NCBI RefSeq assembly: GCF_033439725.1
Contig: NW_026944399.1
Span: 1-20,150, forward strand
Length of the DNA: 20,150 nt
Reading direction: 5' to 3'
DNA from: Neurospora tetraspora
Taxonomy: Eukaryota; Ascomycota; Sordariomycetes; Sordariales; Sordariaceae
Of the stretch, positions 12,114-20,150 are shown piece after piece. The position numbers were made by a program, and so were the translations under genes. Numbering within the stretch: the stretch's first letter is position 1; every line of letters starts with the position of its first letter. The notes beneath the pieces were generated by a model. That model ran no database searches and was not told where the DNA came from. It saw only the letters and a program-made list of their open reading frames with translations.

Positions 12114-13227
12114 GCAGAAAAGGAGGGGCGGCTCGGGGGAAACAAGAGCCAATGAGACGGAGGCCAACGGCCTCACTTCCGGGTTGAGCTCGGAACGACC
12201 TCCTGTGAGAATCACAAAAAGTCGGGGCTTCTGCCGATTGCCTGGCTACGGGCTTCGGAAGTGGTACCCATACAACGGTTGAGAGACTGAGTGGACAGAG
12301 AACAGAAGGGGGCAAAGGGCGTAAGCGTAAGGGGTAAAGACGGGAGTTGTTTGTGTGATGTGTGTTGATGAGGTGGCGAATAAGTCTATTAGCTGGCATT
12401 AGTACACTTGACTGGCAAGCGGGTAGCGGGATCGGTAACCGCCAACTGTTAAGTGGTTGTTGGGAATTTTCGTTGTGTGCGTCTGTGTGTGCGCCTGTGT
12501 GTGTGTCGCGATGTAGTATTGCAGGTGCACGATCGCCGATTATGGTAAAGGCTACTGGTGTGTGATCCTGGTGGTGTGCGAAGCGTTTGCGTTCCTGGGA
12601 TCACAAGGAGTGGGTGGTGACTTTTGGTGAAAATCACGGATAGAGCCCCAGTGGGATGGGAGGACGATAGAAGCAGTTCGGGAATCAATCATAATACTTT
12701 ATGGGCGAAGAGTGTAGGAACTTTGTTTTATGAAACAGCTCGATATATTGTACCTATAGAGAAATGTGTCCTAGTGTTTCCCTTCCATGACCACAGGGAA
12801 CCTATGAGGGACACCTTTCCTCCATTCATTTGCTGTTTCCTTTCACCAGACAGGTTGTGTTCTCTCCCCAGATTTCGCAGTTGATATGCAGGATCCGTAA
12901 AGTTGGGTATCAAATCGAGCGCCGACGTAGTGAATGACGAGAAATATGCGATAAAATAGGATCAGAGTCGTTAACATGCGCGTGTCTCATATCGATGCTA
13001 ATGATGGTGGTTGTGTGGCCTTTGAGAATGAATGCATGTATCTCTTGCGAAAGAGTCTGGTTAATAGCGAGCCAAAAACAGCAAAACAAAAAGAGCAAAA
13101 CAAATCCAGAAAAAAACAAAAACGATATCGTCAGCTTTCTTCGCTTAAACCTTCATTTTCATCGTGTTCTAATATCCTCCTTTTTTTCCCTCCTAACAGA
13201 GCGACAAGGACACTGAAACGTATCATG

Positions 13228-14460
13228 TTACTTGAGCTTCATCGCCTCAAGTTTTGCTTGTATGCTCTTCCAAGCTTCGGGATCGGGTTGAGGTTCCACC
13301 CGCTTCGGCGCAAGTCGTTCGCAGTCTCTGTTAAAGCACTTGGGACAGGTGGTGACATGTGGCTCCGAGGCGAAGATGTTCTTGCAGGACTTGCATTCAA
13401 AGTGAGCCTGGCGTTTTCCGGGCTGGTCTCCAGGATAGCCATAGGGGTACTTGTCCTTCTTTGATCTGTTCAAGGGGTCAGCAAAACTACCTTTTAGGTC
13501 ATGAATGTGCGGTAAACTTACGGATCCCGAGGGCATTCCGTGCAACGGACGTGCTGGCATCCCTGGCAAGTCTTGTTTCCAGAAGTGAAGAGGCTCTTGC
13601 AGCCGCAGCAAGTCCTGCGCACGCGTTGGCGAGGCTTCTTGTGAACCAAATCTTGAGCTCCAGTCTTGGCGGGACGTCTGAGGACGAGGTTCTTCTCGGA
13701 CTTCGGGTTCCAGTCGGGGATGATGGGGGCGTTCTCGGCACGGTCCTTGATTATCTGTGCGCGCTTCTTCCTGCTCTCCTCCCTCTCGGCCTCGGACTTC
13801 TTGGACGGGATACGAGGGCACTGCTTGCACCGCGTATGCTTGCACTTGGAGCATTCCTTGGAAGCTCCGAACGAGGTGTCGCATTGGTGGCACTTGCGGT
13901 GGACACGCATCTTGATGGGCTTCTCAACACGGAGAGCATGGCCCTCAGTCGAGTGCCACTCGCTAGGCTTCAGCTCCAAGCCATAGAGCTCACCGAGCTT
14001 CTTGGCACGCTCCTCGAACAACTGAGCGCGAGGGACCTCTTGGGCATTGGGGTCAACAGCCTTGGCCGCAGCAGCAGCAGGGGCGGTCTTGGTGGTGCTA
14101 TAGTCATTTGTTAGAGATTGTTTTAAGTGATTAAGTGAAGCACAGTGAAATGCATCGTGAACAATCGCATTGGGTGGATCAAGCTCAAAGCTGACGGACG
14201 GTATGCCAGCCCGTGCCCAATAACAACTCCTCCCCAGCAGTCCCAGAAAGAAATAGGCCTTACCTCTTGGCGGTTTCCTTGCCCTTCTTATCGGCGGTAG
14301 CAGCGGGATCGGCCTTTGCGCCGCTGGTCGAAAGTCGCTTCGTTCTCAGAACCGTCTTCACTCTTGCCAAGACCTTGCCGAAACCCTTCTTCTCCTCCTT
14401 TGGGACCACGGGTCCCCCCTGTGTAGCCGAGCTCATGACGATGGCGTTGTTCTTGATCAT
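13228..14460 (-). CDS. Conserved-looking protein with three Cys-rich zinc-ribbon-like modules
   Basis: I do not recognise a named family. Exons 14264-14460, 13522-14097 and 13228-13465 join in frame to 336 residues; introns 14098-14263 (166 nt, CTAAC branch site) and 13466-13521 (56 nt). The start at 14460 is the outermost plausible one; the ATG at 14436 has a better context (G at -3) and would give 328 residues. Residues 1-65 are Lys-rich and basic; 66-90 are Ala-rich. Module 1: C135/C138, C148/C151, C156/C159. Module 2: C229/C232 (with an extra C230), C243/C246, C251/C254. Both share the ending CxHxRCxxCPR and a following P-S-K-K, so they look like an internal duplication. Module 3: C282/C285, C298/C301, C306, more diverged. 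The spacing fits structural zinc binding, possibly for protein or nucleic-acid contact; no catalytic motif is seen. The frame is intact, with no signal peptide or membrane segment. An adaptor or RNA/protein-binding role in cytosol or nucleus is only inference. Confidence 0.88.
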
Positions 14461-15345
14461 AGGGTCGGTTTGTTTAGGATGAGTTGGTACAACTGTAGTC
14501 GGTTTTGCTGAAATGAGTTGATGTATAGTAGTAGTGGTGGTCGAGTCGTGTTGTTGGTGGTTGTTGTTGCTGATATGATTCGGTTCCAAGCCCTTGGGAT
14601 CAATAGGTGAGGTGGACCCAAAACGCCGCAATTCCAACCAATCCCCGTCGATCACTGCCTCCTCTGTGCTCGGAGAAATTGTTGTCGAGCTTGGTTGTTG
14701 ACAGACATACACACACGGCTTATGTGTGTTGTCCTGTTGTGTGGATAAGGAAAGAGAGGAGAGGGTTCCTCGTTCTTGGGAAGTGGGATTGAGGGAAAGA
14801 AAAGGGAACTGGGCGGCCGGGGAGGAGCCCAGGGGGGTACGGGGTACGAGAACGGCTGGGAAACCCCAAACTGCAGACTGCCTTGGACGGCCTTGAGCTG
14901 TCCACTGACAGGCTACAGGCATGCGGGAACAGGGACGGGAGGAGCAGTGAATCCCGTGGAGACCGCCAAGTGGGGTGGGAATGGCACGAATGCCTGTCAA
15001 AACGGAACAATGGAACGGTGGTACGGTGCAATCATGGAATTGATGGCTGCAAAACACGCCCAAGTAGGACTAGACAAGAAGCGGCCCCTGGCGGTAAAGC
15101 ACAGTATCGCTGAAAGGTACGGTATTGTATCATGCAATACGCCGCTTTACTGCGTTTCCGTGCGTTGTCCGTACGCGCAGCAATGCTCTGACTGGCCCGG
15201 TGGCAGACCGTGGCATGCCGTGGGACTGGGTGGTAACCGGGAAACATACCCAGTCGTTTCCCGGGCGTTTCCTAGCCAAAAACTGTTGTCGGGTGGGGTC
15301 TGTCCCACCACCCTTGTCTTGTCGTGTAGGTCCAGCCCTCACACC
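14461..15345. other. Upstream region of the zinc-protein gene
   Basis: The minus-strand frame stays open through this stretch to 15063, but its translation is low complexity (Thr, Ser, Pro, His/Gln runs), so I read it as 5' UTR and promoter. It contains CA-rich and GTT-type simple repeats near 14530-14570 and 14705-14740. An imperfect inverted repeat sits at 15091-15153. The right edge meets the AT-rich element within a few dozen bases. Confidence 0.5.
15091..15153. repeat. Nested imperfect inverted repeat
   Basis: GCGGTAAAGC (15091-15100) can pair with GCTTTACTGC (15144-15153) with one G-T mismatch, and inside it GTATTG (15122-15127) pairs with CAATAC (15135-15140). The two stems are separated asymmetrically, so a single clean hairpin is not formed. 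It is of unknown meaning and might be chance. Confidence 0.4.
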
Positions 15346-15959
15346 CTTCTCCTATATTTTAGCCCTCTACATTTCTTTTCCCTCTTAATTCTAATTTTTT
15401 CTCTATAGTACATATATTTATATATCATTTTACTCTCAAGTCTAAAAGGTTATAAACCCTCTAATGATACTAAATTGTATCACTTTCACTACCCTTACGC
15501 GTATCTAAAAAATTAATTAAGTTACCATCGTAGTATATAATCGTTGCGTATACACCGTATTATAATAACCCCGCCGATAAAAATTAGCTCTATTAACGTA
15601 TTACGAACCCTACCCGCCGATAAAATTAATTCTATCGACCTTAGCTTACAACTGAATAAAAATTCTTAATAATTCAATAATTCTCTTACTTCTATAAATT
15701 ATAACCTCGATATTAATCCTTAAGATTGCAATTCCAAAGATTTCGGTCCCTAAAATTATAACCCCGCCCGTTAACTTAATAAATCTTCCCGTGAACTTCG
15801 GCTATATCGACTAGTAGAATAATACTATAGAATATAATATAACTTTAAATTTAATTCCCCTTAAGGGTAAATTTATTTTTAATATTTAAATTCGTACTTT
15901 ACGAATTCAATTGGCTTCCTTCGGCTTAAAACCTTATATTACAATTTCAATCCCCGTTC
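15346..15959 (+). other. Presumed 5' LTR and leader of the Copia element
   Basis: AT-rich, with no open frame. A motif CCCGCCGATAAAA followed by TTA(G/A) and CTATTAACG/CTATCGACC occurs twice, at about 15571 and 15613, and a small inverted repeat TGATAC/GTATCA at 15465-15482. Since the 3' LTR is not in the window, the LTR cannot be bounded by comparison. Assignment rests only on its position before the Gag remnant. Confidence 0.4.
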
Positions 15960-16818
15960 TTAAAATAAAGAATATAATTAAATGGGAGGATATAAAGGCT
16001 TTAACTAAATAATATATAGACTATGCCAAAATTAAAAACGTTATTTATTCAATTATTAATAACAAAACTATTTAATCCGTTTTCGTAATTAATAGTTAAG
16101 ACGAGGATAACGATAATCCTAAATATTTATATAATCTTATCCGCGATAATATTTCTAATGTAACTAATGAAACTAAAAATAACGTTCTCAATAAATATTA
16201 AACCTTCAAACATTCTTGTTTTAGATCCCTCGAATCCTTTCTTATACGCTACTAAACCCTTCGTAAATATATTAAGGATATCAGTTACCAAATTAATAAT
16301 TTCGTCGAATTAATAAACTTATTTAATATTTTTAAATATTCTTACCCTATTAATATTAAGTTCTAGGCCGCCAATTTAAATAAAGGCCTTCTTACTACCA
16401 AGACTTTCCTAAACTAATTATCGACTTTAACCAATACTAAGAAGTTTCTCAATAATATAATCTTTACTAAAGTCGAGACCAAAATTATAAAGATTAAGGG
16501 TATTAATAACGATGAAAACCCTACTACCTACAAAATATATAATAAGAAGATTATTAAGGGCCAAAAATACTTCCTATATAATTATTATCGCGCCCTGGAG
16601 TATCCTAATTACTAGTAATATAATTTTAAGAAAGCTCCAGATAAATAAAAGAACAAAAATAAAGCGATAAAAGAAAAGAAGAAAATTAGTACAACGGCAG
16701 CAGTTTCGAGCAATAGCTCCAATATCCACAACCCAGCGACCTCTGCTATCAATTCTAATTTACTATTCAACTTAAATAGTCTATCCTTTAATGATAACTT
16801 CTTAGAGGATTTTGATTA
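15960..16818 (+). pseudogene. Gag-like remnant of the Copia element
   Basis: A single frame runs through from about 15960 to a TAG at 16816, interrupted only by TAA/TAG codons typical of RIP. Early features are IIKWEDIKALTK (near 15980), resembling the start of Copia Gag (L-x-G-x-N-Y-x-x-W), and a middle stretch SLESFLIRY-TLRKYI. Near 16568-16625 a run of Tyr codons stands where a CCHC zinc knuckle is expected (Y-N-Y-Y-R-A-L-E-Y-P-N-Y), consistent with TGT/TGC and CAC/CAT codons turned to TAT/TAC. The exact spacing does not fit the canonical knuckle, so that part is tentative. A polar Ser/Asn-rich tail follows. Confidence 0.7.
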
Positions 16819-17240
16819 GAATTCTTAACAAATTTAGAACCGCTTACTTCTAAATATATATAGAATAGTAATAACGTTCAATTTAATTTCGTTAAAGTCT
16901 AATAAACTCTCGAAGCAACTTCGTATTTAATATAAAAAGATATAATAATATTTAATTGCGGTTACGTGTTAAATATTTTTAACAACATTAAATAATTTAC
17001 TAAATTATACCCCTTATTAAAGTTGGTAAATTATTAAATAAGTAACGGCTAATTATTAAAATTTTATTACATTAGAATAATTAAATTACGGCTACTAATA
17101 ATATTAAGGGATTATATTCTTATTAAAATTAAGGATATAATTTACTCTCCATTAATATTAACTAACCTTATAATAATAATTCATTTAGCTGATAATAATA
17201 TAATTTAAGATATAGTAATAAATAAAATCTTATTCAACAA
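16819..17240 (+). pseudogene. Copia protease / GAG-pre-integrase remnant
   Basis: It is read in the frame one base back from Gag. At 16954 an Asn-Cys-Gly triplet followed by Tyr-Val sits where the protease Asp-Ser/Cys-Gly active site is expected, so the catalytic Asp codon appears changed to Asn. At 17125-17200 the sequence IKDIIYSPLILTNLIIIIHL matches the family signature LKDVLYVPxLxxNLxSVxxL found between protease and integrase in Copia elements. Several stop codons are present. Confidence 0.75.
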
Positions 17241-17439
17241 AGGACCGTATTAGTGATAATAAATATAATACTATTAAGTAAATAACCTACAAGTTCGACT
17301 AGTTTCGCTACTAAAGGAGATCGATTAAAAATACCGAAATTAAATACCCAATTTAACTTTAATAGTAACAATGAATTACAATACAATATACCGACGTTTA
17401 ATATATATAAGAAAGGATTAAATCTTGAAAGCCTATAAA

Positions 17440-18260
17440 AACGCCGGTGTAAAACTAACTAACAATACTAAAGCTGAATATAATATTTATTTACGTAGTA
17501 AATTAACCAATATTATTTATAAAATATTTAACCCGGTAGCGATAAAACCTTTAGAATCTATAAGAATCGATATATAATGTTATAATATTACTAGCTATAT
17601 AGGTTATAAATATATAATTTACTTTATCTATATAATAAATAATTTCTACTAAATTAAAATAATTAAAGAAAAGAGGGATAATTTAATAGCTATTAAAAAG
17701 TAGAAGAAGTAGGTAGAGCTTCAAATTAAACTAAAAGTAAAAGTCTTAAATTTTAATAAAAATATAAAATTTAATTTTAATTCTAAAACTTTTTAAAACA
17801 ATTCTATCGTAACCTAAGGAAGGCAAAAAGGTATTGAAATATTAAAAACCCTAATATACATTCTATAAATAAATAGTATACCGGAAAGAATTAAAAGAGT
17901 AATAATAGAGAAAACGAAGGCAATTATTCTTAAATACAATATCCCCATCGAATTATAACCGTTAATTATTAATTCTATTATTAAGGTAATGAATTTACTG
18001 CCTACGAAATCGAATAAGGACTATATTAATCCATACAAAGTTCTAAGCAGAGTAGTAAGCATTCTAAACCCCAAACCCAATATTAAGCACCTTCGCACGT
18101 ACTATTATATAGCCTACTATTACATTAAGAAAGAAAAAAGGGTACAAGGAAACAAATTTACAAAGCGCTCAAAGTGAAGCCATTTAATAAAATACAGCAA
18201 TTTTAATAAAAGGATTTTCCTCATCTAAGATCCAGAATTCAAATAACTAATTAAAGCGAA
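17440..18260 (+). pseudogene. Copia integrase remnant
   Basis: Same frame as the protease. A Y-N-I-Y near 17479 stands for the CxxC half of the zinc domain. IRIDI at 17560-17574 keeps the first catalytic Asp (17569). GYKYIIYFIYIINNF (from about 17600) corresponds to the second catalytic block, with Asn-Asn where the family has Asp-Asp. IPIEL near 17943, then INPYKVLSRVVSILNPKPNI and KHLRTYYYIAYYYIKKEKR (18024-18150), are the typical end of a Copia integrase (TPYE, hLRxFGCxAY). A 62-codon stretch (17989-18177) happens to be free of stops. Product not functional. Confidence 0.85.
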
Positions 18261-19400
18261 TATAATACAATTCTTTAAAACCTCTCCTAAAGAAAGCCCT
18301 GAAGAAAAGAAACTTAACTATACTATTATATTCTCAAATCAATCTATCGAACAGGTAAAAGAAGTACTCGAAAGCAAAAAGCAAGTCTAGATAACTATAA
18401 TAAGGAATTAACTAATAAAATCATTATTTCAATAAGAAGAATAAGAATAAAAAGAGTAAGAAAAAGATTTTACGCCTAAAACTATTTTAGGTATTACCCA
18501 AAAGGCACCGCCAAAAACGACCACCCTACCCACGCCGTCGCTAAATATTACACCAGCCTTCGTTCTTAACATTCCGATAACACCATCCATAAACCTGACG
18601 AATCCATCTCTAAGACTGATAACTACTCCTATAAGCCTGATCAATCCACTTATAGGACTAACGAACCCAATTATAAGACCGGAGGACAAATTAATAGAAG
18701 AAAATTCAATATTAAAAAGCAAAGAAGGAAATACACCAATACTAATAAAGGATACAATACAGTAACTATAGTAATCAATACTATAGAGCATTATATAATC
18801 GGTAGAGCAAAAACGAAGAAGAAGGCAGCTTATCGTTTTAATCCTTTAATAATAATAAAGATATACTAGAATTATTAAATAATATTAAAAGGGACGAAAT
18901 AGAATATAAAGAGGAAGATTTACTATTTAATAAATTGTTTATAAATTTATTCTTTATTAACCTTTACAACCTTAATAAAGAAATATCTATTCCCTCTCCT
19001 TATAACTAATTATATCAATAATTAATACCCAATCCTCTAACTAGGAAATTAATAATAAAAAATACAGAGGACAACAAAATATTCCCAAATTAAATTTAAA
19101 TATCTTCGGGGGCGGAAGCTCCAATAACGAAATAATACCAAATATCCCCGGAATTAAAAATCCCAACAATAATACCGGAAGTTCTAATATCGGAACCAGA
19201 AGTTCAAAATAACGGAAATAACACCTCTAGTAAAGCCCGAAAACGAATAGCACTAATATTAGCCAATATAACTAATAAAATAAAAGTAATCGATAGTAAC
19301 CGTACGGTTTAAAAAAATAAATATAGTAATCCAATAATTCCTTCTTTCTACTATAGTTTATAAAAGAAGGGAATTATTTAATAAAATATCAAATTACTAT
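18261..19400 (+). other. Pol linker between integrase and RT
   Basis: Low-complexity acidic and Pro/Thr-rich sequence, as is usual between integrase and RT in Copia polyproteins. It includes the seven-codon tandem repeat at 18589-18672. The frame continues from integrase to about 18690, and the RT frame takes over by about 18780, so one indel lies in between. The minus-strand frame 18429-18791 is a shadow. Confidence 0.6.
18589..18672 (+). repeat. Seven-codon tandem repeat in Pol linker
   Basis: Four 21-base units in the Pol frame translate as INLTNPS, LRLITTP, ISLINPL and IGLTNPI. The period is seven residues, with a hydrophobic residue at positions 1 and 3 and Asn-Pro near the end in three units. 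Confidence 0.65.
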
Positions 19401-20150
19401 ATTTAACGGCGGTTAAAATAACATACGACTTCGATGCTTACTAGAATATTCCCAAAAACTATAACCAAATAAGAAAACGAGGAAACTTCGAAATTTACTA
19501 AAAACTAACTATAAAAAAGCAGGTTAGGGTGCTAAAGAATAGGGGAGTTTACACCTTAATTCTAATAACCCCAAATATAATAGTTTTACCAAGAAAATGA
19601 GTTTATAATAAAAAAGATAACTTAAAATAAAAAATAAAAAATCCCAAAATTAGATAAATAATATATAGTAACTTCGAATAGGGCTCTTAGGATTTAGAGG
19701 AAATTTACGCTATAATTACCAACGCCACTAATATAAAAATATTTTTAACTATGATAATAATTCTAAATTTAGAATATTAACAATTTAACTTTAATACAGC
19801 GTTTCTAAATACTTTAATACCCGAAGGTAAAAAGTATTATATTAAATAGCCAATAAGTCTCGAAAAGGGACTAAAAGATAAGAAGACTAAATTAATTTAC
19901 TTATTTCGACGAGCGCTGTATAGATTTAAGAAGAGTCCTCTCTACTAATTCTAAATACTTTTTCCCATCTTAATAAGGTTGGGTTTCAAACCGGTCAGCA
20001 ACAGCACATACTTCTTCAATAATACGAAGCTAAGAGCATTATTAATACTCTATATTAATAATTTTCTAATTATAATACCCTTATAATTTATTATTTTTAA
20101 TATTAAGGATTAGCTACTTGTACATTTTCAGCTCAAATATTTAAGGGAAG
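19400..20150 (+). pseudogene. Copia reverse transcriptase remnant, cut by window end
   Basis: RT frame with RIP-type stops. Visible landmarks: a K-(TGA)-VYNKKDNLK stretch near 19595-19625 where the family has KWVFKxK; NFNTAFLNTLIPEGKKYY from 19787, matching the D-V-K-T-A-F-L block with Asn in place of the first catalytic Asp; LIYLFRRALYRFKKSPLY around 19894-19946, matching xLxKSLYGLKQSPRxW; and LYINNFLIII at 20048-20077, matching the YVDD block with both Asp codons now Asn. The RNase H domain and 3' LTR would lie beyond 20150. Confidence 0.88.

Larger units (their letters stand above)
8464..13227. other. 4.8-kb gene-free interval with many short repeats
   Basis: It lies between the convergent POLD3 and zinc-protein genes and must hold both 3' UTRs. 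I tested the open frames on both strands (for example minus 9913-10401, plus 8463-9143, plus 11268-11774, minus 11094-11312). None has a recognisable domain, convincing splice partners or conserved-looking composition; their translations are rich in Ser/Arg/Pro as expected of GC-rich noncoding DNA. No tRNA B-box in a credible cloverleaf was found. Candidates it could hide are a long noncoding RNA, a fast-evolving small gene (minus 11094-11312, 72 codons, is the least implausible), or long regulatory DNA. Simple repeats are listed separately. Confidence 0.5.
15346..20150 (+). mobile_element. RIP-degraded Ty1/Copia-type LTR retrotransposon, 3' end beyond window
   Basis: Base composition changes abruptly from GC-rich to very AT-rich at about 15.35 kb. 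From about 15.96 kb the plus strand reads as a Copia polyprotein in the diagnostic order Gag, protease, integrase, RT (integrase before RT, unlike Gypsy). Stops are almost all TAA/TAG at places where Gln or Trp would be expected, and many Cys, His, Asp and Val codons are turned to Tyr, Asn and Ile; this is the outcome of C-to-T change on both strands, and CA/TG dinucleotides are scarce relative to TA. The 5' LTR and leader should lie in 15346-15960; I could not fix LTR ends, primer-binding site or target duplication. The element is inactive. Confidence 0.9.

Noticed and set aside
14461-15063. N-terminal extension of the zinc protein to an ATG at 15063
   Set aside because: The extension is low-complexity and contains many Thr/Ser/His/Gln repeats typical of UTR; the ATGs at 14460 and 14436 directly precede protein-like sequence.
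18429-18791. Minus-strand 120-codon frame in the AT-rich element
   Set aside because: Antisense to the Copia Pol linker; RIP-derived stops fall mostly on the plus strand reading, leaving it open by chance.

Overview
The window looks like nuclear DNA of a filamentous ascomycete (Pezizomycotina, most likely Sordariomycetes). The signs are short introns of 52-166 nt with GTAAGT-like donors and CTAAC-like branch sites, GC-rich euchromatin, and an abrupt switch near 15.35 kb to very AT-rich DNA. In the AT-rich part every coding trace carries CpA-to-TpA type damage, the mark of repeat-induced point mutation (RIP). Assignment to class is inference.

Layout. 1-3011 has no convincing gene; it holds a CAA/CAT microsatellite (1706-1811) and an extraordinary poly-G tract of 236 nt with one T (1844-2079). 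3012-6146 (minus) is the GPI ethanolamine phosphate transferase 1 gene (MCD4), four exons, whose reading frame is broken by about six small indels, four of them in the last 700 bases of the coding sequence. 6147-6908 is the shared head-to-head promoter region. 6909-8463 (plus) is the DNA polymerase delta third subunit (POLD3/Cdc27 family), four exons, intact, ending in a PCNA-binding motif. 8464-13227 is 4.8 kb of GC-rich DNA without a supportable gene, rich in short tandem repeats and holding a C19A9 tract. 13228-14460 (minus) is an intact three-exon gene for a 336-residue protein with three Cys-rich zinc-ribbon-like modules; I know no function for it. 14461-15345 is its upstream region. 15346 to the end is a RIP-mutated Ty1/Copia-type LTR retrotransposon on the plus strand, in the order Gag, protease, integrase, reverse transcriptase (RT), cut by the window edge inside RT.

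The three host genes do not form a pathway. MCD4 works in GPI-anchor synthesis in the ER membrane, POLD3 in nuclear DNA replication and repair, and the zinc protein is uncharacterised. MCD4 and POLD3 share one upstream region; POLD3 and the zinc gene converge across the large gene-free stretch.

I saw no new defence, secondary-metabolite or CRISPR-like system. The items most worth a second look are the poly-G tract, the clustered frame breaks in an essential gene, the duplicated zinc modules, and the dead Copia element, in which RIP appears to have changed catalytic Asp codons to Asn.
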